In this document: positions 20,025-27,824 of the stretch, piece by piece | Layout of the letters: every line of letters starts with the position of its first letter | Numbering within the stretch: position 1 is the first letter of the stretch | DNA from: Rubrimonas sp036788415 | GTDB lineage: Bacteria; Pseudomonadota; Alphaproteobacteria; Rhodobacterales; Rhodobacteraceae | Direction: 5' to 3' | Assembly (NCBI RefSeq): GCF_036788415.1 | Contig: NZ_DAIQNN010000008.1 | Location: 1-64,000, forward strand | DNA: 64,000 nucleotides | Notes under the pieces: model-generated | What the model was told of the DNA's origin: nothing | Databases searched by the model: none | What the model saw: only the letters and a program-made list of their open reading frames with translations | Position numbers and translations under genes: made by a program

Positions 20025-20531
20025 TCAGCCCTTGAAATGGAGGACGCAGATCAGCGTGAACAGCCGCCGCGCCGTCTCCATGTCGGTCTCGACCTTGCCG
20101 GCGAGCCGCTCCATCAGAAGGTGCGAGCCTTCGTTGTGCAGGCCGCGTCGGCCCATGTCGATCGCCTCTATCTGCGCGGGCGGCAGCCGCTTCACCGCGT
20201 CGAAATAGCTGGCGCAGATCGCGAAATACTCCTTGATGACCTGCCGGAACGGCGACAGAGACAAAAGGAATGCGTGCGCCGGCGCGCCCGCCTCGTCTGC
20301 GATCTCGAAGGCGAGCCGGCCGTCGCGCACCGACAGCGACAGCCGATAGGGGCCGGGCGGCGGCGGCGCCTCGCCGCGCGGCGGCAGGCGGAAGCGGTTG
20401 TCCTCGAGCAGGTCGAACAGCGCGACGCGGCGCTCCTGCTCGATCTCCGGGGTGGGGGGCGGCAGGCCGCGATCGTCGAGGCTGACATGGATCAGCCGGT
20501 CGGCCCGCGCCTCGCCCGTCGTCTCGCTCAT
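20025..20531 (-). CDS. UPF0262 family protein
   Basis: Conserved alphaproteobacterial protein of 168 residues, UPF0262, function unknown. Family stretches are DRLIHVSLDDRGLPPPTPEIEQERRVALFDLLEDN, SPFRQVIKEYFAICASYFDAVK and the C-terminal GLHNEGSHLLMERLAGKVETDMETARRLFTLICVLH, divided here only by the reading. The start MSETTGEARADR is preferred over an upstream in-frame codon. In relatives this gene usually follows hisD and precedes a low-molecular-weight phosphatase; only the latter link is kept here. Confidence 0.9.
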   Translation of the reverse strand: MSETTGEARADRLIHVSLDDRGLPPPTPEIEQERRVALFDLLEDNRFRLPPRGEAPPPPGPYRLSLSVRDGRLAFEIADEAGAPAHAFLLSLSPFRQVIKEYFAICASYFDAVKRLPPAQIEAIDMGRRGLHNEGSHLLMERLAGKVETDMETARRLFTLICVLHFKG

Positions 20532-20669
20532 CCGCCGCCCTCCGATTGCGCAGGCGATCCTATCGGGGCGGCGCGACGGCTTCAAATCCCCTGAGCGCGC
20601 GCCGCTTTCTTGTGTTGGAGGGCGCGCCCCGCGCCCCTATAAGGCCGTCGCGCCACCGGAGAAGCCGCC

Positions 20670-21698
20670 ATGAGCGTCGGACTGATCGCCCTGCTCGACG
20701 ACGTCGCGGCCATCGCCAAGGCCGCCGCCGCAACCATCGACGACGTCGCGGCCCAGGCGGGCAGGGCCGCGGCCGCCTCGCTCGACGACATGGCCGGCCA
20801 TGCCGCGAAGGCCGCGACCAAATCGGTGGGCGTGGTGATCGACGACGCCGCCGTCACGCCGCGTTACGTCACCGGCTTCTCGCCGGCGCGCGAACTGCCG
20901 ATCGTCGGCAAGATCGCGCTCGGCTCGCTGAAGAACAAGCTTCTGATCCTGTTGCCGGCGGCGCTGATCCTGAGCCTCGCCGCGCCTTTCGCGGTGGTGC
21001 CGCTGCTGATGCTCGGCGCCGCGTTCCTGTGCTACGAGGGCGCCGAGAAAGTGTACGAGGTGCTGTTCCCGCACGCCGCCCACGCCCATGAGGCGAAGCT
21101 CGACGGCGCCGAGACGGCGGAGGCGCTCGAGCGGCGGACTGTCGCCGGCGCGATCCGCACCGACTTCATCCTGTCGGCGGAGATCATGGCGATCACGCTC
21201 TCGGCGGTGCCCGACGCCGGTTTCCTGACGCAGGCGCTGGTGCTGGCGGCGGTGGGGACGGGGATCACGGCGCTGGTCTACGGCGCCGTCGCGCTGATCG
21301 TGAAGGCCGACGATGTCGGCCTCGCGCTCGCCCGCAACGACGGCCACGGGCTGGCGTCGCAGGCGATCCGGGCGCTCGGGCGGGGGATCGTGCGGGCGAT
21401 GCCGCATCTGCTGAACGTGCTCAAGGTGGTCGGAACGGCGGCGATGATCTGGGTCGGCGGCGGGATCATGATCCATGGGCTGGCCGTGTTCGGGCTGCCG
21501 GGGATCGAGCATGCGCTGGAGCATGCGGGCGAGGCGCTCGCCCATCTGGTCCCGCAGGCGCCGGGGCTGGCGGCCTGGAGCGTCCACGCGCTCGGCTCGG
21601 GCGTTCTGGGGCTCGCCGCGGGGCTCGCGCTGATCCCGGTCGTCGGCTGGGCGGCGCCGCTGGTCGGGCGGATCGCCGGGCTGTTTCGGCGCGGCTGA
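20670..21698 (+). CDS. DUF808 (YedI-like) membrane protein
   Basis: Integral membrane protein of 342 residues in the DUF808/YedI family, function unknown. The N-terminal signature is GLIALLDDVAAIAKAAAATIDDVAAQ. Then come TPRYVTGFSPARELPIVGKIALGSLKNKL and several hydrophobic helices, with EGAEKVYEVL and the FILSAEIMAI segment typical of the family. It is a single gene, and it ends 10 bases from the convergent thiQ gene. Confidence 0.9.
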   Translation: MSVGLIALLDDVAAIAKAAAATIDDVAAQAGRAAAASLDDMAGHAAKAATKSVGVVIDDAAVTPRYVTGFSPARELPIVGKIALGSLKNKLLILLPAALILSLAAPFAVVPLLMLGAAFLCYEGAEKVYEVLFPHAAHAHEAKLDGAETAEALERRTVAGAIRTDFILSAEIMAITLSAVPDAGFLTQALVLAAVGTGITALVYGAVALIVKADDVGLALARNDGHGLASQAIRALGRGIVRAMPHLLNVLKVVGTAAMIWVGGGIMIHGLAVFGLPGIEHALEHAGEALAHLVPQAPGLAAWSVHALGSGVLGLAAGLALIPVVGWAAPLVGRIAGLFRRG

Positions 21699-21708
21699 GG
21701 CGGCGCGG

Positions 21709-22431
21709 TCACCGGCCCAGATACGCGGCCATCTCCGCCGGAGGGTCGGCGAAAATCTCGGCGGCCGGGCGCGCGCCGCGGATCTCGCCCCCCGTTGCGG
21801 GTCCCTCGCCGGTCCGGCGCTCGGCGCAGAAGGCGACGAGGTCGGCGCGACGGGCCTCCTCGGGCTGGTGGGTGACGAGGATCACCGTGGCGCCGCGGGC
21901 GCGCAGGGTGCGGTCCACGAGGTCGAGCATCTGGGCGCGCAGGCCCGGGCCGAGGGCGGCGAAGGGCTCGTCGAGCAGCAGGACGGGCCGGTCGCGCAGC
22001 AGCGCGCGGGCAAGCGCGGCGCGCTGGCGCTGGCCGCCCGACAGCTCCGCAGGCATCCGCCGCCCGAGCCCTTCGAGGCCGGTCTCGGCGAGCGCGGCCT
22101 CGACGCGCGCGCGCTCGGCGCGGGTGGGCGACAGCGTCGGACGCAGGCCGAGCGCGACATTGGCGGCGAGGTCGAGATCGGGAAAGAGGTTGTTCTCCTG
22201 AAAGAGCAGGGTGACGGGCCTGTCGGCGGGGGCGAGGCCCGCCAGATCGCGGCCCTGCACGCGGATGGCGCCCGCTTCGACGGGCGCGAACCCGGCGATG
22301 GCGGCGAGGAGCGTCGATTTTCCCGCGCCCGACGGGCCGATCACGGCGACCAGCGCGCCCGCGGGGGCGGCGAGGTCGGCGCGCAGTGCGAAGCCGCCGG
22401 CGCGGGCGACGAGGCCCTCGACCGAGATCAT
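21709..22431 (-). CDS. thiQ: Thiamine ABC transporter ATP-binding protein
   Basis: ABC ATPase of the thiamine importer, 240 residues. Walker A is GPSGAGKST (about 32-40), the Q-loop LLFQENNLFPDL, the signature LSGGQRQRAALAR, Walker B LLLDEPFAAL and the switch His in VTHQPEEA. The short length and its place after thiP match ThiQ. The start overlaps the thiP stop by four bases (ATGA). Confidence 0.93.
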   Translation of the reverse strand: MISVEGLVARAGGFALRADLAAPAGALVAVIGPSGAGKSTLLAAIAGFAPVEAGAIRVQGRDLAGLAPADRPVTLLFQENNLFPDLDLAANVALGLRPTLSPTRAERARVEAALAETGLEGLGRRMPAELSGGQRQRAALARALLRDRPVLLLDEPFAALGPGLRAQMLDLVDRTLRARGATVILVTHQPEEARRADLVAFCAERRTGEGPATGGEIRGARPAAEIFADPPAEMAAYLGR

Positions 22432-24029
22432 GCGCGCCCTCCGATCAGCCGGTCGCAGGCCCAGAACAGCGCGAACGCCAAAGCGATCAGGATCAGACCC
22501 GCGGCATGCGCGGCGTCGATCCGCCGGCTCCCGGCGAGTTCGCTCATCAGAAGCGGCAGCGTCGGCGCGTCCGGGGCCGAGAACAGCGCGATCACGCCGA
22601 GATCGCCCGCCGCCAGCGCCGCCGCGAGCCCCGCCGCGAAGCCCAAGGGGCGGCGCAGCGCGGGCCAGTAGAGCGCGCGGAGCCGCACGAGGCCTCGCAG
22701 CCCGAGCGCGTCCGCGAGCCGCCCGCGCTCGGCCGCCGCCTGCGCGAGCGCGGGGGTCGTCAGCCGCAGGGCGAAGGGCGCGGCCATCGCGGCGTTGACC
22801 AGCGCCGTCAGCGGCAGGGCGAGCGCGACGGGGTCGGCGAAGGGCCGTAGCAGGACGAACAGCGCGATCCCCAGCACGAAAGGCGAGGCGGCGAGCGGCG
22901 ACAGCCCCGCCGCCTCGACGAGCCGAGCCCTGCGGCGCGCGCCCGCGCCTTCCAGCGCCGCCGACAGCGCCGCGAGCGGCAGGGCGAACGCGAGCGCCAG
23001 CGTCGCCGAAATCGCCGCCACGATCAGGCTGCGCAGCGCCGCCTCCGCGATCCGCGCCCAGAGCGCGGCGTCGAGCGCCGCCAGCCCCGCAGCGCCGCGC
23101 AGCGCGACCGCGAGCAGCGGCGCGCCGAGAAACAGGCAGGCGGCGAGGATCGCCGCCGCGTCGCCCAGCGCGGCGGCGCGCGAGCGCCCGTCCCAGCGAT
23201 CGGGGGCGGCGAAACCGCCGAAGCCCGAGGCTGCGGGGGCCGCCAGCGCCAGCGCCGCAAGCGCCGCGCCGAGGCTGATCGCCAGTTGCAGCGACGCCAG
23301 CCGGGCGGCGCGCGCGAGGTCGAACTCGAAGACCGCCGCCTGCCAGATCGCAAGCTCCAGCGTCGTGGCGCGCGGGCCGCCGCCGAGCATCAGGGCGGCG
23401 GTGAAGCTCGCGGCGCAGACGCCGAAGATCACCGCGAGCGCGCCCGGCGCGGCGCGCCGCAGCGCCGGGCCCTCCAGCAGGCGGAACAGCGTCCAGCCCT
23501 CGACGCCGAGCTGCGCCGCCGCCCGCCAGCGCTCGGGCGGGATGTCGGAATAGGCCTGCAGGATCAGCCGCGCAGCCAGCGGCAGGTTGAAGAAGACATG
23601 GGCGAGCAGCACGCCCGGCAGGCCGTAGACGTCCGGCCGCGGCAGGCCGAGCGCGGCGAGCCCGTCGCCGAGCCAGCCGTTGCGCCCCCAGACCGCGACG
23701 ACGCCGAGCGCGGCGACCACAACGGGCAGCAGGAATGGGGCGCCGATCAGCCGGATCAGCGCGGCGCGCCCCGCGAAGCGCCGCCGCGCCAGCGCCCGCG
23801 CCAGCGGGATCGCCGCCAGAACCGACAGCGCCGCCGAGAGCGCGGCCTGCGTCACGGTGAACTCGACCGCCGCCCAGTCGGCCCGGCTGAACGCCGCGGC
23901 CGCCCCCTCGGCGCGCCATGCGACCACCGCGGCGGCTCCGCCGGTCAGCGAAAGGATTGCGGCGAGCGCGGCGAGCCCCGCCAGCAGAACCGGCGGGCGC
24001 AGGGCTAGCGGCTCAGCGCGTCGAGCCAT
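22428..24029 (-). CDS. thiP: Thiamine ABC transporter permease
   Basis: Permease of 533 residues with about twelve hydrophobic segments, made of two fused halves as in ThiP and the ferric-iron-type fused permeases. The two EAA-like loops are visible around ERWRAAAQLGVEGWTLFRLL and LADALGLRGLVRLRALYWPALRRPL. The start MARRAEPLALRPPVLLAG overlaps the end of thiB by 25 bases, and the gene overlaps thiQ by four. It is co-transcribed with thiB under the TPP riboswitch. Confidence 0.92.
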   Translation of the reverse strand: MARRAEPLALRPPVLLAGLAALAAILSLTGGAAAVVAWRAEGAAAAFSRADWAAVEFTVTQAALSAALSVLAAIPLARALARRRFAGRAALIRLIGAPFLLPVVVAALGVVAVWGRNGWLGDGLAALGLPRPDVYGLPGVLLAHVFFNLPLAARLILQAYSDIPPERWRAAAQLGVEGWTLFRLLEGPALRRAAPGALAVIFGVCAASFTAALMLGGGPRATTLELAIWQAAVFEFDLARAARLASLQLAISLGAALAALALAAPAASGFGGFAAPDRWDGRSRAAALGDAAAILAACLFLGAPLLAVALRGAAGLAALDAALWARIAEAALRSLIVAAISATLALAFALPLAALSAALEGAGARRRARLVEAAGLSPLAASPFVLGIALFVLLRPFADPVALALPLTALVNAAMAAPFALRLTTPALAQAAAERGRLADALGLRGLVRLRALYWPALRRPLGFAAGLAAALAAGDLGVIALFSAPDAPTLPLLMSELAGSRRIDAAHAAGLILIALAFALFWACDRLIGGRA

Positions 24030-25012
24030 TCCGCCAGCGCCTCCTCGCGCAGGGCCGTCGCCGCCTCGGGATCGGTGAGGATGCTGCGGGCCGGGCGGGG
24101 CAGGGCGGCGAAGGCGCCGGGAAGCTCGGCTCCCTCGGCGCGGGCGGGATACATCCAGTTCGTCGTCGGGATCGCCGACTGGAAATCCGGGCTCAGCATG
24201 AATCGCAGGAAGTCGCGGGCGAGCTCGGGCTGCGGCGCATTCGCGAGCGCAGCGGCCACTTCGATCTGGAGCGGGTGGCCTTCGGAGAAGAGCGCGGCGC
24301 GCTTGGTCGGGTCGTCCTCGGCGATCGCGTGATAGGCGGGCGAGGAGGTGTAGGACAGCGCCATCATCGCCTCGCCGTCGAGAAAGGCGGAATAGGCCTC
24401 CCACCAGCCGCGCGTGACGGTGACGATGCGCGGGGCGAGCGCCTCCCAGATCTCGGGCGCGCGGTCGCCATAGGTCTCCTTGATCCAGAGCAGCAGGCCG
24501 AGGCCCGGGGTGGAGGTGCGGGGGTCCTGAATGACGATGGTCACGTCCTCGGGCGCGGCGATCAGCGCCTCGAAGCTGTCCGGCGCGTCGGTCAGGCGGG
24601 TTTCGTCATAGACGAAGGCGAACCAGCCCCAGTCGAAAGGCAGGAAATGCGGATCGCTCCAGTCCACGGGCAGGTCGAGCGGCGGCGCGTCGATCCCGTG
24701 GGGGGCGGTGAGGCCCGCATCCTTCGCCGCCGCGATCAGGTTGAGGTCGAGGCCGAGCACGACGTCGGCGGGGCTGCGTTCGCCTTCGAGGCGCAGCCGG
24801 CCGAGCAGCGCGGCGCCGTCGCCGGCCGCCACGAGGTTCAGGTCGCAGCCGCATTGCGCCTCGAAGCGCGCTTCGATCACCGGGCCGGGGCCGTATTCGG
24901 AGACGAAGCTGTCATAGGCGTAAACCGTGAGGACCGGCCGCTCCTGCGCCGGCGCGGCGAGGCCGAGCAGGGCGAAAGCGACGGTCGCGGCGGAGAGGGG
25001 GGTCGGTTTCAT
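24005..25012 (-). CDS. thiB: Thiamine-binding periplasmic protein
   Basis: Periplasmic solute-binding protein of the thiamine/TPP ABC importer, 335 residues (also called tbpA). The signal peptide MKPTPLSAATVAFALLGLAAPAQ is followed by the mature N-terminus RPVLTVYAYDSFVSEYGPGP, a ThiB hallmark. Other typical stretches are LGLDLNLI, DWGWFAFVYD, the LLLWIKETYG region and GWWEAYSAFLDGEA. It is the first gene of thiBPQ, 64 bases downstream of the TPP riboswitch. Confidence 0.94.
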   Translation of the reverse strand: MKPTPLSAATVAFALLGLAAPAQERPVLTVYAYDSFVSEYGPGPVIEARFEAQCGCDLNLVAAGDGAALLGRLRLEGERSPADVVLGLDLNLIAAAKDAGLTAPHGIDAPPLDLPVDWSDPHFLPFDWGWFAFVYDETRLTDAPDSFEALIAAPEDVTIVIQDPRTSTPGLGLLLWIKETYGDRAPEIWEALAPRIVTVTRGWWEAYSAFLDGEAMMALSYTSSPAYHAIAEDDPTKRAALFSEGHPLQIEVAAALANAPQPELARDFLRFMLSPDFQSAIPTTNWMYPARAEGAELPGAFAALPRPARSILTDPEAATALREEALAEWLDALSR

Positions 25013-25075
25013 GTGTCCTCCATCGCGACGCAGGGTCCGGCGGAGTCGGCCCCGCCAGGGCGGAGCCTTCGCGCC

Positions 25076-25153
25076 TTTCCTACGCCGGCATGATCCGGGT
25101 CAGGTTCAACGGGTCCGCTTGGCAGCGTCTCAGCCCTTCCGGGCGCCCCGAGG
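25076..25153 (-). promoter_or_regulatory. TPP riboswitch (THI element)
   Basis: On the minus strand the leader of thiB contains the two conserved TPP aptamer blocks. GGGCTGAGA lies near 25128-25138. TTGAACCTGACCCGG, followed by ATCATGCCGGCGTAGG, lies at about 25077-25110. The outer stem pairs the ends of the element. Thiamine diphosphate binding would reduce thiBPQ expression. The ribosome site of thiB lies about 60 bases downstream, so translational or transcriptional control are both possible. Confidence 0.93.
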
Positions 25154-25228
25154 CGGCGTCGATGGTAACGCGAAGCCGGCGCGGCGCAAGCCCTTGCCGC
25201 GACGCGCCGCACGGCGCATTTGCCCGGC

Positions 25229-25837
25229 ATGACCCCGCCGCTCGACCTCAAGGGCGTCCTGATCTTCAGGGGGCTGCTCGATCCCGCCCGGCAGCGCGAG
25301 CTCGTCGCCGCCGTGCGCGGCGCGCTGGCCGAGGCGCCGCTGATCCGCCCGGTGACGGCGTGGGGCAAGCCGATGTCGGTGCGGATGAGCTCGGCGGGGC
25401 GCGTGGGATGGGTGATCGACCGGGGCCGCTATCGCTACGCCGACCGCCACCCCGACGCCGGCCGTCAATGGCCCGCGATCCCCGAGGCGGCGCTGGCGGT
25501 CTGGCGGGAAATCGCCGACTGGCCGGACCCGCCCGATTCGATGCTGATCAACTGGTATGGCGAGGGCGCGCGGATGGGGCTGCATCGCGACGCGGACGAA
25601 GGGCGGTTCGACGCTCCCGTGGTCTCGGTCTCGCTCGGCGATCCGGCGCTGTTCCGGGTCGGAGGGCTGGAGCGGTCGGACCCGACCGCGTCGGTCTGGC
25701 TGAATTCGGGCGACGTCGCGGTGCTGGGGGGCGCGGCGCGGCTGGCCTATCACGGGATCGACCGGCTGCGCTTCGGGGCGGGCGGGCTGTTGCCGGGCGG
25801 CGGCAGGATCAACCTCACCTTCCGCGTCGTCGCCTGA
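25229..25837 (+). CDS. alkB: AlkB-type alkylated-DNA dioxygenase
   Basis: Fe(II)/2-oxoglutarate-dependent dioxygenase of the AlkB family, 202 residues, which repairs 1-methyladenine and 3-methylcytosine by oxidative demethylation. The iron ligands are the HRDAD pair (LHRDADEG) and the distal His in RLAYHGIDR. The 2-oxoglutarate-binding Arg residues are in GGGRINLTFRV. MLINWYGEGARMGLH is the conserved strand before the iron site. The ATG at 25229 is preferred over a TTG three codons upstream. It is transcribed away from the thi operon. Confidence 0.92.
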   Translation: MTPPLDLKGVLIFRGLLDPARQRELVAAVRGALAEAPLIRPVTAWGKPMSVRMSSAGRVGWVIDRGRYRYADRHPDAGRQWPAIPEAALAVWREIADWPDPPDSMLINWYGEGARMGLHRDADEGRFDAPVVSVSLGDPALFRVGGLERSDPTASVWLNSGDVAVLGGAARLAYHGIDRLRFGAGGLLPGGGRINLTFRVVA

Positions 25838-25869
25838 GGACTTGCGAAACGGCGCGCGAAACGCCATGT

Positions 25870-26190
25870 TGGCGTTGTCCCGCAAGGGACTATGGCGATA
25901 AACGCGCGCGGAATAAGCGGTTCGGACCCGGGGGCGGTACCCGGCGGCTCCACCAACCACCCGGTCATGGACGGGAGCGGGGGCCGAAACAGGATCGACG
26001 GACGTGTAAAGGCGTTATGCTTTCGCTCGGTGGGATTCGCCGTTATCGGATCAAAAAGTACAGTTGCCAATGACAACCGTGCTCCGGTGGCCGTCGCTGC
26101 GTAATGCAGCGCCCAAACCGAAACTGAAGTCCTGAGGCTTAGCCGCTTCAGGCGGGGCCGCCGGCGCCTGGCAACAGAAGCCGGCACTAC
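25870..26190 (+). ncRNA. ssrA: tmRNA, permuted two-piece type
   Basis: Transfer-messenger RNA in the circularly permuted alphaproteobacterial form. The acceptor piece comes first: its T stem CCGGG/CCCGG encloses the loop GGCGGTA and ends GGCTCCACCA at 25955. After a 24-base spacer the coding piece starts at about 25980 with GGGGCCG, which pairs fully with CGGCTCC of the acceptor end, with the G-U third pair needed for alanine charging. The tag at 26066-26101 reads ANDNRAPVAVAA, followed by TAA. The outer ends (about 25870 and 26190) are estimates. It rescues stalled ribosomes and tags the nascent chains. Confidence 0.93.
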
Positions 26191-26470
26191 CCCCCCCCGC
26201 CGCCCGATCTCGGTCGCGCTCCAGTCATCGCATGCGCGCTCGCGGTGATGAGCGATATGGCTGCGCGCCGCGTTCGACCTCGTCGCGCTCGGCGACATGC
26301 AGCGGAACCGGGAAGCGCATCCTGCGGTCGGGCGCGTGGTCGGGGCGCATCGGAGCCTCCGCGACCTGCCCCGGAGCCAGCCGCTCGGGCCGCCACGCCC
26401 GGCGCCGCCGCACGCGCCTCGCCGGGCGCAAAGCGCCGCATGGCCGTGAGTTGGCTAAGTGAACTAACTT
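26191..26470. other. Gap without a supported gene
   Basis: About 280 bases between tmRNA and the ROK regulator. Short open frames exist on both strands but none has a ribosome site or recognisable family, and they look like chance frames in GC-rich DNA. The last 25 bases before the ROK gene are AT-richer and hold an imperfect inverted repeat, AGTTGG (26449-26454) and CTAACT (26464-26469), which could be an operator for the ROK protein itself. Confidence 0.4.
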
Positions 26471-27706
26471 ATGCTATCGAGTCCGAATAATCCCCCAGAG
26501 CGGCAGAGGATGCCCGCCCGCCAGATCCCGGAACTGCGCAGCGACAACGAACGGCGCGTGATCGCGGCGATCCGCGCGCGGGGCGCGCTCTCGCGGGCCG
26601 AGATCGCCCGGCTTCTGGGCCTGAGCGCGCCCGGCGCCTCGACCATCGTCGGCGGTCTGGCGGATCGGGGATTGCTGCGCGCGCAGGCCAAGCAGCGCGG
26701 CCATATCGGCCAGCCGATCACCCCCTTCACGCTCGACCCCGAGGGCGCTTGCGCGATCGGCGTCAAGATCGGGCGGCGCAGCGTCGAGGCGGCGCTGGTC
26801 GATCTTCTGGGCGAGGTGGTCGCCGCGCGGGAGGTCCCGCATGACGGCCCCGACCCGAGGCCCGACCCCGCCGCTTCCTTCGTCCTCGCCCGCGAGATGG
26901 TGGCGGAACTCATGGCGGAGGCGCCGCAGGGCGCGGCGAGGTTCGTCGGCGTCGGCGTGGCCATCCCCGGCGACATCTCGGGCTGGAGCGCGGCGGCGGG
27001 CGAACCCGCTCCGGGCGATCTGTGGCGCGACGTCGACGTCGCGGCGGCGCTGCGGCTGGCGCCTGGGCTGCGGGTCGAGACGATCCCCGACAGCGCGGCG
27101 GCGCTGGTCGCGCAGCTGGCGCGCGGACCGTCGATCGGGCACGGGGCGGCGCTGTGCCTCTATCTGGGGACGTTCGTCGGCGGCGGGCTGGCGATCGCCG
27201 GGCGGTTGCACGCCGGCGATCACGGCGCCGCCGGCGCGCTCGCCGCAGCGCCGGTTCCCGGACCCGCGCTTTCGGGCGGGGCGCGGCAGTTGCTGCACGA
27301 CGCCTCGCTGCGGGCGCTCGAGGAGGCTCTGGCGGCGCGCGGCCATCCGGCGATGGCGGTGATCCGCGGGCAGACCGAGGCGCCGGAAGCCGAGGCCCTG
27401 TTCGCCGAGTGGCTAGGGACGGCGGCCCCGGCGCTCGCGCATGCGGCGGCGGCGGCGCATGCGGTGGTCGACCTGTCGCATGTCTTCATCGACGGCGTGT
27501 TCCGGCCGGAGTGGCGCGCCCGGACCGTTGAGGCGACGCGGGAGGCGCTGGCGCGGATGCGGCTCGCAGGGCTCGCGCCGCCGCTGATCGAGGCCGGCTG
27601 CGTCGGCTGGCCGGCCCGGGTGCTGGGGGCGGCGCTGACGCCGCTCGAGCGCGTCTTCGGTCCGATGGCGCGGGGCCATGGCGCGGGGACGCCCGGCGCG
27701 GCCTGA
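26471..27706 (+). CDS. ROK family transcriptional regulator
   Basis: ROK (NagC/XylR type) protein, 411 residues from the first ATG; a second ATG at 26510 is also possible and may be better. An N-terminal winged helix-turn-helix (LRSDNERRVIAAIRARGALSRAEIARLLGLSAPGASTIVGGLADRGLL) is followed by the ROK domain, with the ATP-fold strands around IGVKIGRRSVEAALVDLLG and a GTFVGGGLAIAGRLHAG segment. The Cys-rich zinc motif of sugar kinases is absent. It is therefore more likely a sugar-responsive repressor than a kinase. No sugar catabolic genes are next to it. mutS follows after about 120 bases. Confidence 0.82.
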   Translation: MLSSPNNPPERQRMPARQIPELRSDNERRVIAAIRARGALSRAEIARLLGLSAPGASTIVGGLADRGLLRAQAKQRGHIGQPITPFTLDPEGACAIGVKIGRRSVEAALVDLLGEVVAAREVPHDGPDPRPDPAASFVLAREMVAELMAEAPQGAARFVGVGVAIPGDISGWSAAAGEPAPGDLWRDVDVAAALRLAPGLRVETIPDSAAALVAQLARGPSIGHGAALCLYLGTFVGGGLAIAGRLHAGDHGAAGALAAAPVPGPALSGGARQLLHDASLRALEEALAARGHPAMAVIRGQTEAPEAEALFAEWLGTAAPALAHAAAAAHAVVDLSHVFIDGVFRPEWRARTVEATREALARMRLAGLAPPLIEAGCVGWPARVLGAALTPLERVFGPMARGHGAGTPGAA

Positions 27707-27824
27707 TCGCGCTGCGGGCGGTCGGGCCGCGCTTCGACCCGGGACGATCTTTCCGGGCGGCCCTTCGCCAATCCGCCCCGCCCATGCTAGCCATGACCCC
27801 GACCAGCGCATCCGCCGAGGGGCC

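Noticed and set aside
25920..25960. A possible tRNA ending in CCACCA
   Set aside because: It lacks an anticodon arm, and together with the downstream segment it forms the acceptor end of tmRNA.
26225..26431. Minus-strand open frame of 68 codons between tmRNA and the ROK gene
   Set aside because: Arg/Pro-rich with no family resemblance, no ribosome site and no conserved-looking segment.
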